Source: Paucisalibacillus globulus (GTDB lineage Bacteria; Bacillota; Bacilli; Bacillales; Amphibacillaceae). From it: 64,000 bases of DNA. The stretch is taken from the NCBI RefSeq assembly GCF_900184735.1, contig NZ_LT855386.1:186001-250000 (forward strand). The letters are read 5' to 3'. The notes under the pieces are model-generated. The model saw nothing but the letters and a program-made list of their open reading frames with translations. It searched no databases and was not told where the DNA came from. Position 1 is the first letter of the stretch. The number at the start of each line of letters is the position of its first letter. This document shows positions 24,101-34,938 of the stretch, piece by piece. The position numbers and the translations under genes were made by a program.

Positions 24101-24368
24101 ATGTTGGGAGTAAAGCATCTGGCTGCTCTTTTCGGATAATTTTAGTTAAAAATTCAACTGTTAATGGCTCCATATAGACTTTGTCTGCAACGGTTTGATC
24201 CGTCATAATAGTCGCTGGATTTGAGTTAGCAAGTATAACCGTATATCCTTCTTCCCGTAATGCTTGACAAGCTTGGGTACCTGAATAGTCGAATTCAGCT
24301 GCTTGCCCTATTACAATTGGACCTGAACCAATTACTAAGATTTTCTGGATGTCTTGGTTTTTAGGCAT
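21168..24368 (-). CDS. carB: Carbamoyl-phosphate synthase large subunit, pyrimidine-specific
   Basis: Makes carbamoyl phosphate from bicarbonate, ATP and ammonia delivered by CarA (PyrAB in B. subtilis nomenclature). About 1066 residues with two homologous ATP-grasp halves: [20 protein letters not shown] at the N-terminus is echoed by [20 protein letters not shown] near residue 560. The C-terminal MGS-like allosteric domain starts near 930. The ATG at 24368 has AGGGAGGA and lies inside the end of carA; the 12 codons further upstream have no ribosome-binding site. Confidence 0.97.
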
Positions 24369-25461
24369 AAACTTCTTCCTCCCTATTCGCAATGTGACCT
24401 TCAATTAAAGTAAGAAAATCATCAAATAGATAATTAGAATCTTCTGGTCCTGGAGAGCTTTCTGGATGATATTGAACTGAAAAAGCAGGATACACTTTAT
24501 GCTTAATTCCTTCAACTGAGTTATCATTTAAAGCAATTTGTGTTAAAGTTAAATCAGTATTTTTTAATGAAGACATCTTCACTGCATAGCCATGATTTTG
24601 TGAGGTTAAGAAAGACTTCTCATTCACCAAATCTTTAACCGGATGGTTTCCACCTCTGTGACCAAATTTCATCTTTTCTGTCTCAGCTCCACAAGCTAAA
24701 GCTAGTAATTGGTGGCCAAGACATATTCCAAAAATTGGAATAGTTGGCACAACTTTTCGTATCATCTCAATTGCCTCAGGTACATCTTGCGGATCTCCTG
24801 GACCATTTGTTAGCATGATTCCATCTGGCTTTAATCGTAAGATATTCTCAGCTGGATAATTGTATGGAACGACTGTCACATGACAGTTTCGTTTGGTTAA
24901 TTCTCGTAAAATACCATGCTTCATACCAAAGTCTACAAGAACGATACGGTATCCACGTCCTGGAACAATATATGGTTTAGTTGTTGAAGTTTGTTTAACT
25001 TGGTCATGTGAAATAGGTGTAGCCGCTAATCTTTCCATTATTTCTTCTTTGGGAACCTCAATATTGGCTAAATAACCTCTCATTGTCCCAGCCTTACGAA
25101 TAATCTTCGTAAGCTTTCGGGTATCAATTCCAGCTAGGCCTGGGATATCATGTGCTTTTAAAAAACTATCAATAGTTTCAACGCTTCTAAAGTTTGAAGG
25201 ATACTCACTATACTCTTTAACAATTAATCCATTGATAAAAGGGGCTACTGTTTCAAAGTCATCTCGGTTAATGCCGTAGTTTCCAATTAATGGATAGGTT
25301 AAGGTTACGATTTGTCCACAGTAGGATGGGTCAGTGATGATTTCCTGATAACCTGTCATACCAGTATTAAAAACTACCTCACCACTTATTTCTTTATTAC
25401 TTCCAAAACCTTTTCCAATCAAAACAGTACCATCTTCTAATACTAGTTTTCTTTTAATCAT
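24361..25461 (-). CDS. carA: Carbamoyl-phosphate synthase small (glutaminase) subunit
   Basis: Hydrolyses glutamine and channels ammonia to CarB (PyrAA). The N-terminal CPSase small-chain domain is followed by a class I glutamine amidotransferase with [12 protein letters not shown] (catalytic Cys) and the C-terminal [10 protein letters not shown] (His, Glu). The ATG at 25461 has GAGGAGGA five bases before it and overlaps pyrC; 366 residues, matching the family. Confidence 0.97.
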   Translation of the reverse strand: MIKRKLVLEDGTVLIGKGFGSNKEISGEVVFNTGMTGYQEIITDPSYCGQIVTLTYPLIGNYGINRDDFETVAPFINGLIVKEYSEYPSNFRSVETIDSFLKAHDIPGLAGIDTRKLTKIIRKAGTMRGYLANIEVPKEEIMERLAATPISHDQVKQTSTTKPYIVPGRGYRIVLVDFGMKHGILRELTKRNCHVTVVPYNYPAENILRLKPDGIMLTNGPGDPQDVPEAIEMIRKVVPTIPIFGICLGHQLLALACGAETEKMKFGHRGGNHPVKDLVNEKSFLTSQNHGYAVKMSSLKNTDLTLTQIALNDNSVEGIKHKVYPAFSVQYHPESSPGPEDSNYLFDDFLTLIEGHIANREEEVYA

Positions 25462-26740
25462 TTGCATCCTCCTCGTAGACAATTTCTCCTTCATACATGG
25501 TGAGTACTGGAATTCCTGTTACATTCCAATTATGAAACGGTGTATTTTTTCCTTTTGAATAGAAAGTAAACTTATCAATTGTCGTTTCTACTTCAAGATT
25601 GACTAATGTTAAATCTGCTATTTCTCCCTCGGCTAATCTCCCATATGGCAATTGAAAAATTGTCGCTGGTTTAATGGTTAGCCAGTCTACTAATTGCTTT
25701 AATGTAACCTCACCAGTTCTCACAAGATTGGTATAAAGTAGTGGAAAGGTTGTTTCTAAACCAACGATTCCAAACGGAGCTTTTAATATGCCTTGAGCTT
25801 TTTCTTCCTCTGAATGTGGAGCATGGTCGGTTGCGATAAAATCTATGGTTCCATCTAGCAAGCCCTCCATTAAAGCTTGTTGATCTTCCTTACTTCTAAG
25901 AGGCGGGTTCATTTTATAATTAGCATCATCATGAAGTATGGATTCTTCATTTAATAGCAAATGATGTGGTGTCACTTCAGCCGTAACTTTAATCCCAGCT
26001 CTTTTAGCATCCCGAATGACTCTTACCGATTCTTTTGTACTAACATGACAAACATGGTAATGACAGCCAGCAGACTCAGCTAATAAGACATCTCTTGCGA
26101 TTTGTACGGATTCACTTAATGAAGGGATTCCTGGTAGATTTAAACGGTTACTCACATCCCCATCATGTACAACACCTCCGTAAATTATTGAATTATCCTC
26201 ACAATGCGCTACAATGGCTTTGTTATTTTCTGCTGCTTTTCTCATCGCTTGAAGCATAGTATCAGCAGTTTGAATGCCAACACCGTCATCTGTAAAAGCA
26301 AATATTTCTAACTTTGATATACGATCAATATTCGTTAATTCTTCACCTTTTAGTCCTTTTGTAATAGACGCATAAGGAAGCACACGAATAGAAGCATCTT
26401 GTTCAATTTTATCTAGTAAGCTATTAATTGTTTCTTCACAATCTGGAACCGGATTCGTATTAGGCATAGAGCAAACAGTTGTATAGCCACCTCTTGCAGC
26501 AGCTTTTGTTCCTGTCTCAATGGTTTCTTTATGTTCACCGCCTGGTTCACGTAAATGGATATGTACATCGATGAATCCTGGTGTTAAAAGATTACCTTTA
26601 CAGTCTATCGTTCTGTCTAAATTCTCTTCCTCTATTGAGGAGCTAATTTTTAAAACTTTACCCCCATCAACTAGAACGTCACAGCTTTCTAACTCACCAT
26701 CTTCTAACAATCTTCTAGCATTCCTTAATAAGACTTTCAT
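25454..26740 (-). CDS. pyrC: Dihydroorotase PyrC (class I)
   Basis: Cyclises carbamoyl aspartate to dihydroorotate. A 428-residue zinc amidohydrolase: DVHIHLREPG with two metal His near residue 60, HCED and HVST for the second metal, and the ATDHAPHS motif with the catalytic Asp near 304. The ATG at 26740 has GGGGGA six bases upstream and overlaps the end of pyrB by 26 bases. Confidence 0.97.
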   Translation of the reverse strand: MKVLLRNARRLLEDGELESCDVLVDGGKVLKISSSIEEENLDRTIDCKGNLLTPGFIDVHIHLREPGGEHKETIETGTKAAARGGYTTVCSMPNTNPVPDCEETINSLLDKIEQDASIRVLPYASITKGLKGEELTNIDRISKLEIFAFTDDGVGIQTADTMLQAMRKAAENNKAIVAHCEDNSIIYGGVVHDGDVSNRLNLPGIPSLSESVQIARDVLLAESAGCHYHVCHVSTKESVRVIRDAKRAGIKVTAEVTPHHLLLNEESILHDDANYKMNPPLRSKEDQQALMEGLLDGTIDFIATDHAPHSEEEKAQGILKAPFGIVGLETTFPLLYTNLVRTGEVTLKQLVDWLTIKPATIFQLPYGRLAEGEIADLTLVNLEVETTIDKFTFYSKGKNTPFHNWNVTGIPVLTMYEGEIVYEEDAND

Positions 26741-27620
26741 CAATAATCCCCCATTCTTCTAGCACATATGTTAAGATTGCCATTCTAATATAAACACCAT
26801 TTTCCATTTGTTTAAATATTCTTGAACGGCTACACTCCACTAAATCTCCATCTATTTCCACACCGCGATTAATAGGTGCTGGATGTAAAATAATGGCATG
26901 TTTTTGCATTTTACTTTCTCTTTCTTTTGTTAATCCAAATTGTGTAAGATAACTTGAAGTTTCATGTTTTTCATCATGTCTTTCATGCTGGATTCTTAAT
27001 AGCATGACAACATCACAAAACGGAATAGCTTCATCCATGCTTACATATGGATATTCGAGTGATTCATCTTCATAACCTGGCGCTGCACTTAAAAATACAT
27101 TTGCACCAAGCCTTTTCAATGCATGTGCATTAGATTTAGCTACCCGACTATGCTTTATGTCACCAACAATGACTACATTCAAATTCTCAAATCTACCATA
27201 TTCCTCATAAATAGTGAGTAGGTCTAACATACATTGTGATGGATGTTCTGCTTTCCCAGCTCCAGCATTGATGATTGGGATGTTAATACTTTGCTCTAAT
27301 TCAGAAATCCAATCATCAGCCTGGTGCCGTATTACCAGTACATCGGCACCGATGGATTCAAATGTTTTGACCGTATCGTATAGAGACTCACCTTTTTGTA
27401 TGCTTGATGACTCAGGGTAGAAGTCTAATGCTTCTAATCCTAGTTTTCTTTCAGCTACAGTGAAGCTCATTTTTGTTCTTGTACTAGGTTCAAAAAATAA
27501 GTTCGCTGCGAATAGTTGTTTCGGTATGGCGTAGTTTGTTGCTTTGTATGTTTTGGCTTTTTCTAGTAGTCTTGTGATTTGTTCGTTAGATAATTGGTTG
27601 ATTGAGATAAAGTGGTTCAT
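26715..27620 (-). CDS. pyrB: Aspartate carbamoyltransferase catalytic chain PyrB
   Basis: Joins carbamoyl phosphate and aspartate. A 301-residue protein with the carbamoyl-phosphate signature FFEPSTRTKMSF near residue 43, HPSQCMLDL, and HPAPINRGVEI. The ATG at 27620 has AGGAG eight bases upstream; a GTG three codons earlier overlaps that site. No regulatory pyrI is present, as usual in Bacillus. It follows the second PyrR attenuator directly. Confidence 0.97.
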   Translation of the reverse strand: MNHFISINQLSNEQITRLLEKAKTYKATNYAIPKQLFAANLFFEPSTRTKMSFTVAERKLGLEALDFYPESSSIQKGESLYDTVKTFESIGADVLVIRHQADDWISELEQSINIPIINAGAGKAEHPSQCMLDLLTIYEEYGRFENLNVVIVGDIKHSRVAKSNAHALKRLGANVFLSAAPGYEDESLEYPYVSMDEAIPFCDVVMLLRIQHERHDEKHETSSYLTQFGLTKERESKMQKHAIILHPAPINRGVEIDGDLVECSRSRIFKQMENGVYIRMAILTYVLEEWGIIDESLIKEC

Positions 27621-27689
27621 GAATGACACTCCTGTCCGGTTGAAATGTTGGAAAACGTGAGCCTCTTGAAACCTATACGTTTACAATAA

Positions 27690-27785
27690 AAAAACCTCTT
27701 TGCGGTTTTAGTCGCAAAGAGGTATACGTGCAGAATTTTTAAGCACGTAACATGAGCGACCTTGTAAACCTCTCTGGATTTAATT
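27690..27785 (-). promoter_or_regulatory. PyrR attenuator 2 (pyrR-pyrB intergenic)
   Basis: On the minus strand a PyrR-binding loop with CCAGAGAGG (27769-27777) precedes an intrinsic terminator. The terminator is an 11-bp stem, ACCTCTTTGCG with its complement (27694-27723), followed by T7. This is the classic layout: UMP-bound PyrR stabilises the anti-antiterminator and lets the terminator form. It regulates pyrB and all downstream genes. Confidence 0.88.
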
Positions 27786-27798
27786 AAAGGTCAAAATA

Positions 27799-28450
<652 letters not shown>

Positions 28451-28476
28451 TTTAAAGGTTCTTATTCATTTGCTCT

Positions 28477-28505
28477 ATTATTTCAGAATTAAATAGTTCT
28501 GTCAA
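28477..28505 (-). promoter_or_regulatory. SigA-type promoter of the pyr operon
   Basis: A perfect -35 TTGACA (28500-28505) and -10 AATAAT (28477-28482) are separated by exactly 17 bases. The -35 overlaps the stop codon of the upstream rluD-type gene. Transcription would start near 28470, just ahead of the first PyrR-binding loop. Confidence 0.8.
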
Positions 28506-29410
28506 TACATTTGTTCCAGAGTTTCAAGAAGCTTTTGAAAATAGCTTGGTGCTTCCACTTCAAAACGCAACCACTCTCCAGATACAGGATGTGTAAACCC
28601 TAACACTTTTGCATGGAGAGCTTGTCCATTCGTATCTAAAGTTTTACGAGGACCATATTTAGGATCTCCAACTAGCGGAAATCCAATATAACGCATATGA
28701 ACACGGATTTGATGTGTTCTTCCGGTCTCTAGTTGACACTCAATATGAGTGAATTCTTTAAAACGATGTAAAACGTGAAAACGAGTTACAGCTGGCTTTC
28801 CATTTTCGACAATTCCCATTCTTTGCCTATCTTTTAGGTCTCTACCTATCGGTGCATCCACCATACCAGTATCATGATTGATAACACCATGAACTACTGC
28901 TTCATATTTTCTCTCGACATCCTTATTAGATAATTGTTCAGCAAGGCCTGTATGTGCTTTATCACTTTTAGCTACTACTAAAAGCCCACTTGTATCCTTA
29001 TCAATACGATGTACGATACCCGGACGTTCAACACCATTGATTCCTGATAAATCATTGCAATGATACAAAAGTGCATTTACAAGCGTTCCGGACTGGTGCC
29101 CTGCAGATGGATGAACTACCATTCCTTTAGGCTTATTTACTACTAATAAATCTTGGTCTTCATAAACTATGTCTAATGGGATATTTTCCGGCTCGATATC
29201 TAATGTTTCGATTTCGGGCGTATTCCACGTAATAATATCGCCTACCTGACATTTATAATTAGCCTTAATGATTGCATTATTAACTTTAACTAGCCCTTTT
29301 GTTATCCAGCCCTGAACTTGTGATCGTGATTGTTCAGGATTGATGTCAGCTAAAAGTTTATCAATACGTAGTTTATTTTCTTTTTCGGTTACAACATGCT
29401 GTAAGCTCAT
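28502..29410 (-). CDS. rluD: RluA/RluD family 23S rRNA pseudouridine synthase (YlyB)
   Basis: A 302-residue pseudouridine synthase. It has an N-terminal S4 RNA-binding domain (about residues 14-75) and the catalytic motif HRIDKDTSGLLVVAK near 134 with the essential Asp. The ATG directly follows the lspA stop (TAAATG). In B. subtilis ylyB occupies the same place; the exact rRNA target position is inferred from the family only. Confidence 0.93.
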   Translation of the reverse strand: MSLQHVVTEKENKLRIDKLLADINPEQSRSQVQGWITKGLVKVNNAIIKANYKCQVGDIITWNTPEIETLDIEPENIPLDIVYEDQDLLVVNKPKGMVVHPSAGHQSGTLVNALLYHCNDLSGINGVERPGIVHRIDKDTSGLLVVAKSDKAHTGLAEQLSNKDVERKYEAVVHGVINHDTGMVDAPIGRDLKDRQRMGIVENGKPAVTRFHVLHRFKEFTHIECQLETGRTHQIRVHMRYIGFPLVGDPKYGPRKTLDTNGQALHAKVLGFTHPVSGEWLRFEVEAPSYFQKLLETLEQMY

Positions 29411-29878
29411 TTAAGCCTTTCCCTTCTGTTTCTTTTCCTCGAATAATGTTGCGATTATAACTAGTATAACACCGATAGTTAATGCTGAATCAGCAATATT
29501 AAAGATTGGAAAATCATAGCCAAATATAATAAAGTCAAAGAAATCTACAACCTCTTGATGGAATAAACGATCAATAAAGTTCCCAATTGCCCCACCTAAG
29601 ATGAGACCAAGAGCTGAAGCAAAAAGCTTATTGTCCTTACCATATTTATGTAAATAATAAATAATCCCGATGATTACAATAATAGTAATAACATAAAAGA
29701 AGCCCATTTTACCTTCTAATATTCCCCAAGCAGCACCACTATTTCGATGTGATGTTAAATAGAAGAAACCGTCAATTATTGGTATTTGTTCATATAATTC
29801 CATGTTCTTCACGACGAGATATTTTGTGATTTGATCAATTGCAATTGCAATAACTGCTATAAGATAATAACGATACAT
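29411..29878 (-). CDS. lspA: Prolipoprotein signal peptidase LspA
   Basis: Membrane aspartic peptidase that cleaves signal peptides of prolipoproteins after lipidation. 155 residues, four membrane helices, with the conserved [13 protein letters not shown] and [11 protein letters not shown] blocks carrying the two catalytic Asp residues. The ileS-lspA-ylyB order matches B. subtilis except that ylyA is missing between ileS and lspA. Confidence 0.96.
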   Translation of the reverse strand: MYRYYLIAVIAIAIDQITKYLVVKNMELYEQIPIIDGFFYLTSHRNSGAAWGILEGKMGFFYVITIIVIIGIIYYLHKYGKDNKLFASALGLILGGAIGNFIDRLFHQEVVDFFDFIIFGYDFPIFNIADSALTIGVILVIIATLFEEKKQKGKA

Positions 29879-30011
29879 TCATTTTTCCTCCGATATAGCT
29901 ATTTCTCTCTCTGTAAGTAAGATTAAAATCCTTAGTTTATCTTATACTTTATTAGGCAGAAATTCAATAATTTGTGATAGAGATGAATACCTTTTCGGCT
30001 TAGTAAACAAA

Positions 30012-30045
30012 TAAGAGTACAAATCACAAAGGATTTGTACTCTTA
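30012..30045 (-). terminator. Intrinsic terminator after ileS
   Basis: A perfect 14-bp stem (TAAGAGTACAAATC and complement) with a 6-base loop, followed on the minus strand by a T-containing tract. It separates ileS from lspA. Confidence 0.75.
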
Positions 30046-30071
30046 CTCTCTTCTAAATACTTAAGTTATAC

Positions 30072-32828
30072 TTAAGCATGATAATGCTCTTCAACTACAT
30101 TTGCACAACGTGTACATAGTGAAGGATGATTGGCATCTTCTCCAACTGTTTCAGATGCAACCCAGCATCTTTCACATTTTTCACCTGGATGTTTTTCAAC
30201 TAGAATACTTACATAGCGATATTCATTTACATTATCCGCATTATCTACAACATTTGCTTCTGAAACAATTAGCAATTGATGAACATCTTCAATTGAATCT
30301 AATACTTCTTTTGTTTCGTTATCTCTAGGAACAACTGTTATCTTAGCTTCTAATGATTTTCCAATTACTTTTTCATTACGCGCTTCCTCTAATGCTTTTA
30401 AAACATCGTCTCGGACTGCCATAAAGTGATTCCACTTGTCTTCAAGTCCAGTAAATCCATCCACTTCTCTTGGTTCTGGAATATCCGTAAGTTGTGGACT
30501 AGGTTCCTTAACTCCAGGAATATACTCCCATACCTCATCAGCCGTATGAGGTATGATTGGCGTTAATAATTGTACCAATGTTGTTAGGATTTCATAGTAT
30601 CCAGTTTGAATGCTGCGACGACGATGATTGTCTCTAGCTTCAATGTACAGAATGTCTTTTGCAAAATCTAAATAGAATGAGCTTAAATCATCTGCACAGA
30701 AGTTATGGATGCGATGGAAGATAGGTGAGAACTCATATCTATCGTAGCTTTCACGTACTTCTTTAACCAATGTTTGTAAACGATGCAGCATGAATCGATC
30801 TACTTCTTCCATTTCCCTTTCTGGAACACGATCTGTTTCCGGATTGAAATCTGCAAGGTTCGCTAACATGAAACGGAATGTATTACGGATTTTACGATAA
30901 CTTTCCGATGTTTGTTTTAAGATATCATCAGAGATACGAACATCAGCTTGGTAATCAACAGATGCTACCCATAGGCGAAGAATATCAGCACCTAATTGCT
31001 TTAATACTTTAGATGGTAAGATAACATTACCTAATGATTTACTCATTTTACGTCCATTACCATCTAGAGTAAAACCGTGACTAATGATGGACTTATACGG
31101 TGCTTTTCCTGTTACAGCAACTGCGGTGGATAGTGACGAGTTGAACCAACCTCGGTATTGGTCACTACCTTCTAAGTACACATCTGCTGGTCTTCTATGA
31201 TCTTCACGATTTAATAGTACCCCAGCATGTGATGATCCAGAATCAAACCAAACATCCATAATATCCATTTCTTTTGTAAATTTACCGTTTGGACTATGTT
31301 CCGATGTATATCCTTCTGGTAATAAATCTTCTGCTTCACGTTCAAACCAAATGTTGGAACCATGTTCAGCAAAAAGGTTAGCTACATGTTCAATAGTTTC
31401 ATCTGTTATAATCGGTGTTCCATCTTCACCATAGAAAACTGGAATTGGAACTCCCCAAGCACGCTGACGAGAAATACACCAATCTTCACGATCACGCACC
31501 ATGTTATATAACCTTGTTTCTCCCCATGAAGGGTACCATTTAACTTGTTTGATTTCATTTAGGATATCTTCACGAAAGTCCTTAATTGATGCAAACCACT
31601 GTGCAGTTGCACGGAAGATAGTTGGCTTTTTCGTTCTCCAATCATGAGGATAAGAGTGGGTAATAAAACTCATTTTTAATAATGATCCTACTTCCTCTAG
31701 TTTCTCGGTTACTACCTTATTTGCATCATCATAAAACAGTCCTTCAAAACCTGGTGCTTCACTTGTAAATACACCTTTCTCATCTACTGGGGAAATCGTT
31801 TGTAAGCCATATTTATTTGATACATAAAAGTCATCTTCCCCATGTCCAGGTGCTGTGTGTACACATCCTGTACCAGCATCAGTTGTAACATGCTCACCTA
31901 ACATCACAAGTGATTCTTTGTCATAGAAAGGATGTTTTGCAGTAACACGTTCTAATTCTTGTCCCTTAAATGACTTAATAACTTGTGGGTTATCCCATTC
32001 TAACTCTTCTGTTAAACTCTCTAATAGTGCTTCTGCAACTACGTATTTGTTACCATCTGCTTCGACTACGACGTAATCGACTTCAGGATGAACACTAATA
32101 CCTAGGTTTGCAGGAAGTGTCCAAGGTGTTGTTGTCCATATTACAATCTTATCTCCTGCATTTAAGACATCCTTACCATCTAATACGTCAAATGATACGT
32201 AAATAGATGCAGAGCGTTTATCATAATACTCGATTTCCGCTTCAGCAAGTGCGGATTCAGAAGATGGAGACCAATATACTGGCTTTAACCCTTTGTAAAT
32301 ATAGCCTTTCTTTGCCATTTCACCAAAAACTCTAATTTGCTCTGCTTCATAATCTTTAGTAAGAGTGATATATGGGTTATCCCAATCACCTCTAATACCT
32401 AACTGTTTGAATTGTGTTCTCTGGTTATCCACCTGTGACAATGCATATTCTGCACAAAGTTGTCTAAACTCAGCTACAGATAACTTTTTACGGTTAACTT
32501 TTTTGTTCTTTGTTAAAGCTGTTTCAATCGGAAGACCATGTGTATCCCAGCCTGGAACATATGGTGCGTGATAGCCTGACATTGATTTATAACGAGTAAT
32601 AAAGTCCTTTAACACTTTATTCATGGCATGCCCAATATGAAGGTCTCCATTCGCATATGGTGGCCCATCATGCAAAATAAATAGCGGTCTACCTTTTGTT
32701 CTTTCTAAAGACTTTTCATATAAATTAACTTCTTCCCAATTCTTTTGTCTTTCTGGTTCTTTGTTCGGTAAATTTCCACGCATTGGAAATTCAGTTTTTG
32801 GCATCAGTAATGTTTCTTTATAATCCAC
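30072..32828 (-). CDS. ileS: Isoleucyl-tRNA synthetase IleS
   Basis: A class I aminoacyl-tRNA synthetase of 918 residues. The HIGH motif occurs in [13 protein letters not shown] near residue 57, KMSKS in [11 protein letters not shown] near 596, the editing domain lies between them, and a C-terminal zinc site is formed by CERCW and CTRC. The start is GTG at 32828 behind AAGGAGGAAG, giving an N-terminus that aligns with the B. subtilis enzyme; an ATG ten codons upstream would overlap that ribosome-binding site. Controlled by the T-box leader at 32884-33150. Confidence 0.97.
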   Translation of the reverse strand: MDYKETLLMPKTEFPMRGNLPNKEPERQKNWEEVNLYEKSLERTKGRPLFILHDGPPYANGDLHIGHAMNKVLKDFITRYKSMSGYHAPYVPGWDTHGLPIETALTKNKKVNRKKLSVAEFRQLCAEYALSQVDNQRTQFKQLGIRGDWDNPYITLTKDYEAEQIRVFGEMAKKGYIYKGLKPVYWSPSSESALAEAEIEYYDKRSASIYVSFDVLDGKDVLNAGDKIVIWTTTPWTLPANLGISVHPEVDYVVVEADGNKYVVAEALLESLTEELEWDNPQVIKSFKGQELERVTAKHPFYDKESLVMLGEHVTTDAGTGCVHTAPGHGEDDFYVSNKYGLQTISPVDEKGVFTSEAPGFEGLFYDDANKVVTEKLEEVGSLLKMSFITHSYPHDWRTKKPTIFRATAQWFASIKDFREDILNEIKQVKWYPSWGETRLYNMVRDREDWCISRQRAWGVPIPVFYGEDGTPIITDETIEHVANLFAEHGSNIWFEREAEDLLPEGYTSEHSPNGKFTKEMDIMDVWFDSGSSHAGVLLNREDHRRPADVYLEGSDQYRGWFNSSLSTAVAVTGKAPYKSIISHGFTLDGNGRKMSKSLGNVILPSKVLKQLGADILRLWVASVDYQADVRISDDILKQTSESYRKIRNTFRFMLANLADFNPETDRVPEREMEEVDRFMLHRLQTLVKEVRESYDRYEFSPIFHRIHNFCADDLSSFYLDFAKDILYIEARDNHRRRSIQTGYYEILTTLVQLLTPIIPHTADEVWEYIPGVKEPSPQLTDIPEPREVDGFTGLEDKWNHFMAVRDDVLKALEEARNEKVIGKSLEAKITVVPRDNETKEVLDSIEDVHQLLIVSEANVVDNADNVNEYRYVSILVEKHPGEKCERCWVASETVGEDANHPSLCTRCANVVEEHYHA

Positions 32829-32883
32829 TGGTTCTTCCTCCTTATATTTAACACGCAATTTTAACTATTAAAAAAATAATAAA

Positions 32884-33150
32884 AAAAGCCTCTCTAATCC
32901 CAAAAGGGACGAGAAGACTCGCGGTACCACCCTTATAAATTTAAAATGATTACTCATTTCAAATTCACTCGATATTCGTAACGTGAATTACACGTCCAAT
33001 TCTACTTCCCCTGTTCAAATTGGATACTCTAGAGTGATATTCTAAAAACGTGCTGTACTAGGCTCCCACCAATTCCTAGCTCGCTTAACAAGCATACTGT
33101 TTTTATACTGTCTCTGTCATCGTATGTGAAATATGATTTACCTATTCGTG
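32884..33150 (-). promoter_or_regulatory. T-box riboswitch leader of ileS
   Basis: Fills the ~360-base gap between divIVA and ileS. The minus strand carries the invariant T-box AGGGTGGTACCGCG (32920-32933), followed by a terminator (GTCCC/GGGAT stem and T7, about 32884-32919). Upstream is a Stem I region with AGGAATTGGTGGGAGCC. A likely specifier codon ATC (Ile) lies at 33036-33038 in the context GAATATCACTC. Uncharged tRNA-Ile would favour the antiterminator. The specifier assignment is less certain than the T-box itself. Confidence 0.92.
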
Positions 33151-33155
33151 TATGC

Positions 33156-33184
33156 ATTATATGTAAATTTTCTTTAAACGTCAA
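33156..33184 (-). promoter_or_regulatory. SigA-type promoter of ileS
   Basis: -35 TTGACG (33179-33184), 17-base spacer, perfect -10 TATAAT (33156-33161), ending four bases after the divIVA stop. Transcription would start near 33150, at the 5' end of the T-box leader. Confidence 0.82.
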
Positions 33185-33187
33185 GGC

Positions 33188-33691
33188 TTAAGATTCTTGT
33201 TTAGCAAATTCTAAATCTTTTCCCATCTCTACTTCAAATAATTCTTCCCAATCATCTGTACCAATCATATCGAGTTGAGCTTCAACTAACATCTTTAATC
33301 GAGTTCGGAAAACTTTTGCTTGTTTTTTTAATTCTTCAACTTCAATCGAAATTTTGCGAGACTTGCTTAAAGCTTCATTAATAATACGATCAGCATTTTT
33401 TTCTGCTTCCTTTATAATAAGCTTTGATTCCTTAGAAGCATTACCTTTTAGTTCTTCAGCTGTTTCCTGTGCAATTAGAATGGATTTATTTAATGTTTCT
33501 TCAATATTAGTAAAATGACTAAGCTTTTCATTCATTTGTTCTATTCTTTCTTTTAATTCCTTTTTCTCACGGATAACTATTTCATAGTCTTTAATAACTT
33601 GATCTAAAAATTCATTAACTTCATCTTCATCATATCCACGAAAACTTCTAGTAAATTCTTTATTATGTATATCTAGTGGTGTTAATGGCAT
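33188..33691 (-). CDS. divIVA: Cell division and polar targeting protein DivIVA
   Basis: A 167-residue coiled-coil protein that binds negatively curved membrane at septa and poles and positions MinCD and, in spores, the chromosome. The N-terminal membrane-binding domain is clear (MPLTPLDIHNKEF, then FRGYDEDEVNEFLD), followed by two coiled-coil stretches. The ATG at 33691 has AGGGAGGT; upstream codons that could extend the frame lie in the promoter region. A consensus Spo0A box TTGTCGAA lies at 33756-33763 upstream. Separated from ylmH by a terminator, so it has its own promoter. Confidence 0.96.
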   Translation of the reverse strand: MPLTPLDIHNKEFTRSFRGYDEDEVNEFLDQVIKDYEIVIREKKELKERIEQMNEKLSHFTNIEETLNKSILIAQETAEELKGNASKESKLIIKEAEKNADRIINEALSKSRKISIEVEELKKQAKVFRTRLKMLVEAQLDMIGTDDWEELFEVEMGKDLEFAKQES

Positions 33692-33737
33692 AGCGGTTAC
33701 CTCCCTAAAAAATTTTAATAGATAGTATAAGTCCATT

Positions 33738-33763
33738 ATTAGTATACCAATTATATTCGACAA
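33738..33763 (-). promoter_or_regulatory. Candidate divIVA promoter region with consensus Spo0A box
   Basis: On the minus strand TTGTCGAA (33756-33763) matches the Spo0A box consensus. It also provides a TTGTCG -35-like hexamer, 17 bases before AATAAT. Promoter and operator would overlap, as expected for repression by Spo0A~P. This is an inference from sequence only. Confidence 0.4.
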
Positions 33764-33812
33764 AAAGTAAGTTTTTCCTGCAATTTTAGAATTTTTTTAA
33801 CTAAAAAATCTG

Positions 33813-33858
33813 AAAGAACGACTCTTTGATATCATTATATATCAAAAAACCGTTCTTT
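33813..33858 (-). terminator. Terminator-like hairpin after ylmH
   Basis: Two stacked stems (AAAGAACG with its complement, and TTTGATAT/ATATCAAA inside) followed on the minus strand by a T-rich tract. It divides ylmH from divIVA. Confidence 0.7.
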
Positions 33859-33859
33859 A

Positions 33860-34639
33860 CTATACCTGTAACAAAGCTATTGTTACTTTTAGTTTTTCCT
33901 TTTTTGTTTGTCCAGTAATTCCAACAAGCTTACTACGACCTTTTCCTCTCAGAGAAATTAAGTCCCCTTCACGTAAAATAAACTTGCTATCCTCTACTAT
34001 TCTATAATTAACCTTCACTAATCCTTTTTGAATGACAATTTGTGCATCTTTTCTAGAAATTGAATAGATTTCTTTTATCATAGTATCTAATCGTAGTGAA
34101 GAGACAATCTTCTCCGATTGAGACCAGATAGACTCATATTCAATTAAGTCTGCAAACTGCTTTTCTTCAAAACTAACCGTCGCCCGTTTAATACCAGTTA
34201 AATTCATGATTACAAATGATGTAAAATCTTGATCAAGAATTATTTGGATCTTACCATCACCAGCGAAAATATCTCCAAGTTTTTTCCGCTTTACCCCTAA
34301 TGATAAAAAAGCCCCTAATACATCACGGTGTGCTAACGTAATAAACTTTTCCTGATAATTGGCCTGAACTACAGATATATTAAAATCCTCATCTGTAATT
34401 ACTTCATAATAGGGTGCAATAATTGCTCTTTTTCTTTCTGAATGGTGGCCGCCACCAAATAAACGCATTTGCAAATCATTATGAGCAGTACCAACTAACA
34501 TTTCAACAATCTGTTGTTCACGTGGATCCAGAAAATCTGTTAGTTTAGACTGAAATGATCGCTCGACTTGTTCTATCCATGATAATACCTGGTCAATAAA
34601 ACTATGTTCTTCTTTGCGAAAATGTTGATAAATATCCAT
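33860..34639 (-). CDS. ylmH: RNA-binding S4-domain protein YlmH
   Basis: A 259-residue protein with a C-terminal S4 RNA-binding domain (about residues 185-245: RKDAQIVIQKGLVKVNYRIV). YlmH family proteins have been linked to ribosome-associated quality control as well as to division through gene position. The window also contains rqcH, so both candidate quality-control factors are close together, although that is the ancestral order in Bacillaceae. Last gene of the ylmC-ylmH run. Confidence 0.92.
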   Translation of the reverse strand: MDIYQHFRKEEHSFIDQVLSWIEQVERSFQSKLTDFLDPREQQIVEMLVGTAHNDLQMRLFGGGHHSERKRAIIAPYYEVITDEDFNISVVQANYQEKFITLAHRDVLGAFLSLGVKRKKLGDIFAGDGKIQIILDQDFTSFVIMNLTGIKRATVSFEEKQFADLIEYESIWSQSEKIVSSLRLDTMIKEIYSISRKDAQIVIQKGLVKVNYRIVEDSKFILREGDLISLRGKGRSKLVGITGQTKKEKLKVTIALLQV

Positions 34640-34648
34640 TTAGTTCAT

Positions 34649-34930
34649 TCACCCAGCAATAAATCGCACAATCATCCCATATAACCCCCAAATTCCAGCA
34701 CCAGCTAAACGCAACACGATAATGGCTACAATTGGAGAAATATCAATCATACCTAACGGGGGGATGATTCTACGAAATGGATCCAGAAACGGTTCATATA
34801 ATCTAGTCATAAAATTTCCAAATGCTGATTCTCGAGCACCAGGAAACCAAGACATAAAGATATATACAATTAATCCAAAACTATAGATGTTTAAGGCTTT
34901 ATATAAAATATCAAAAATCATGTATAACAT
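34649..34930 (-). CDS. ylmG: YggT-family membrane protein YlmG
   Basis: 93 residues, two membrane helices (about 5-25 and 66-88) around the family motif [10 protein letters not shown] and [18 protein letters not shown]. YggT/YlmG proteins are division-cluster linked and implicated in membrane or septum organisation; the molecular function is unsettled. It follows sepF by 8 bases. Confidence 0.92.
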   Translation of the reverse strand: MLYMIFDILYKALNIYSFGLIVYIFMSWFPGARESAFGNFMTRLYEPFLDPFRRIIPPLGMIDISPIVAIIVLRLAGAGIWGLYGMIVRFIAG

Positions 34931-34938
34931 ATATTAGT

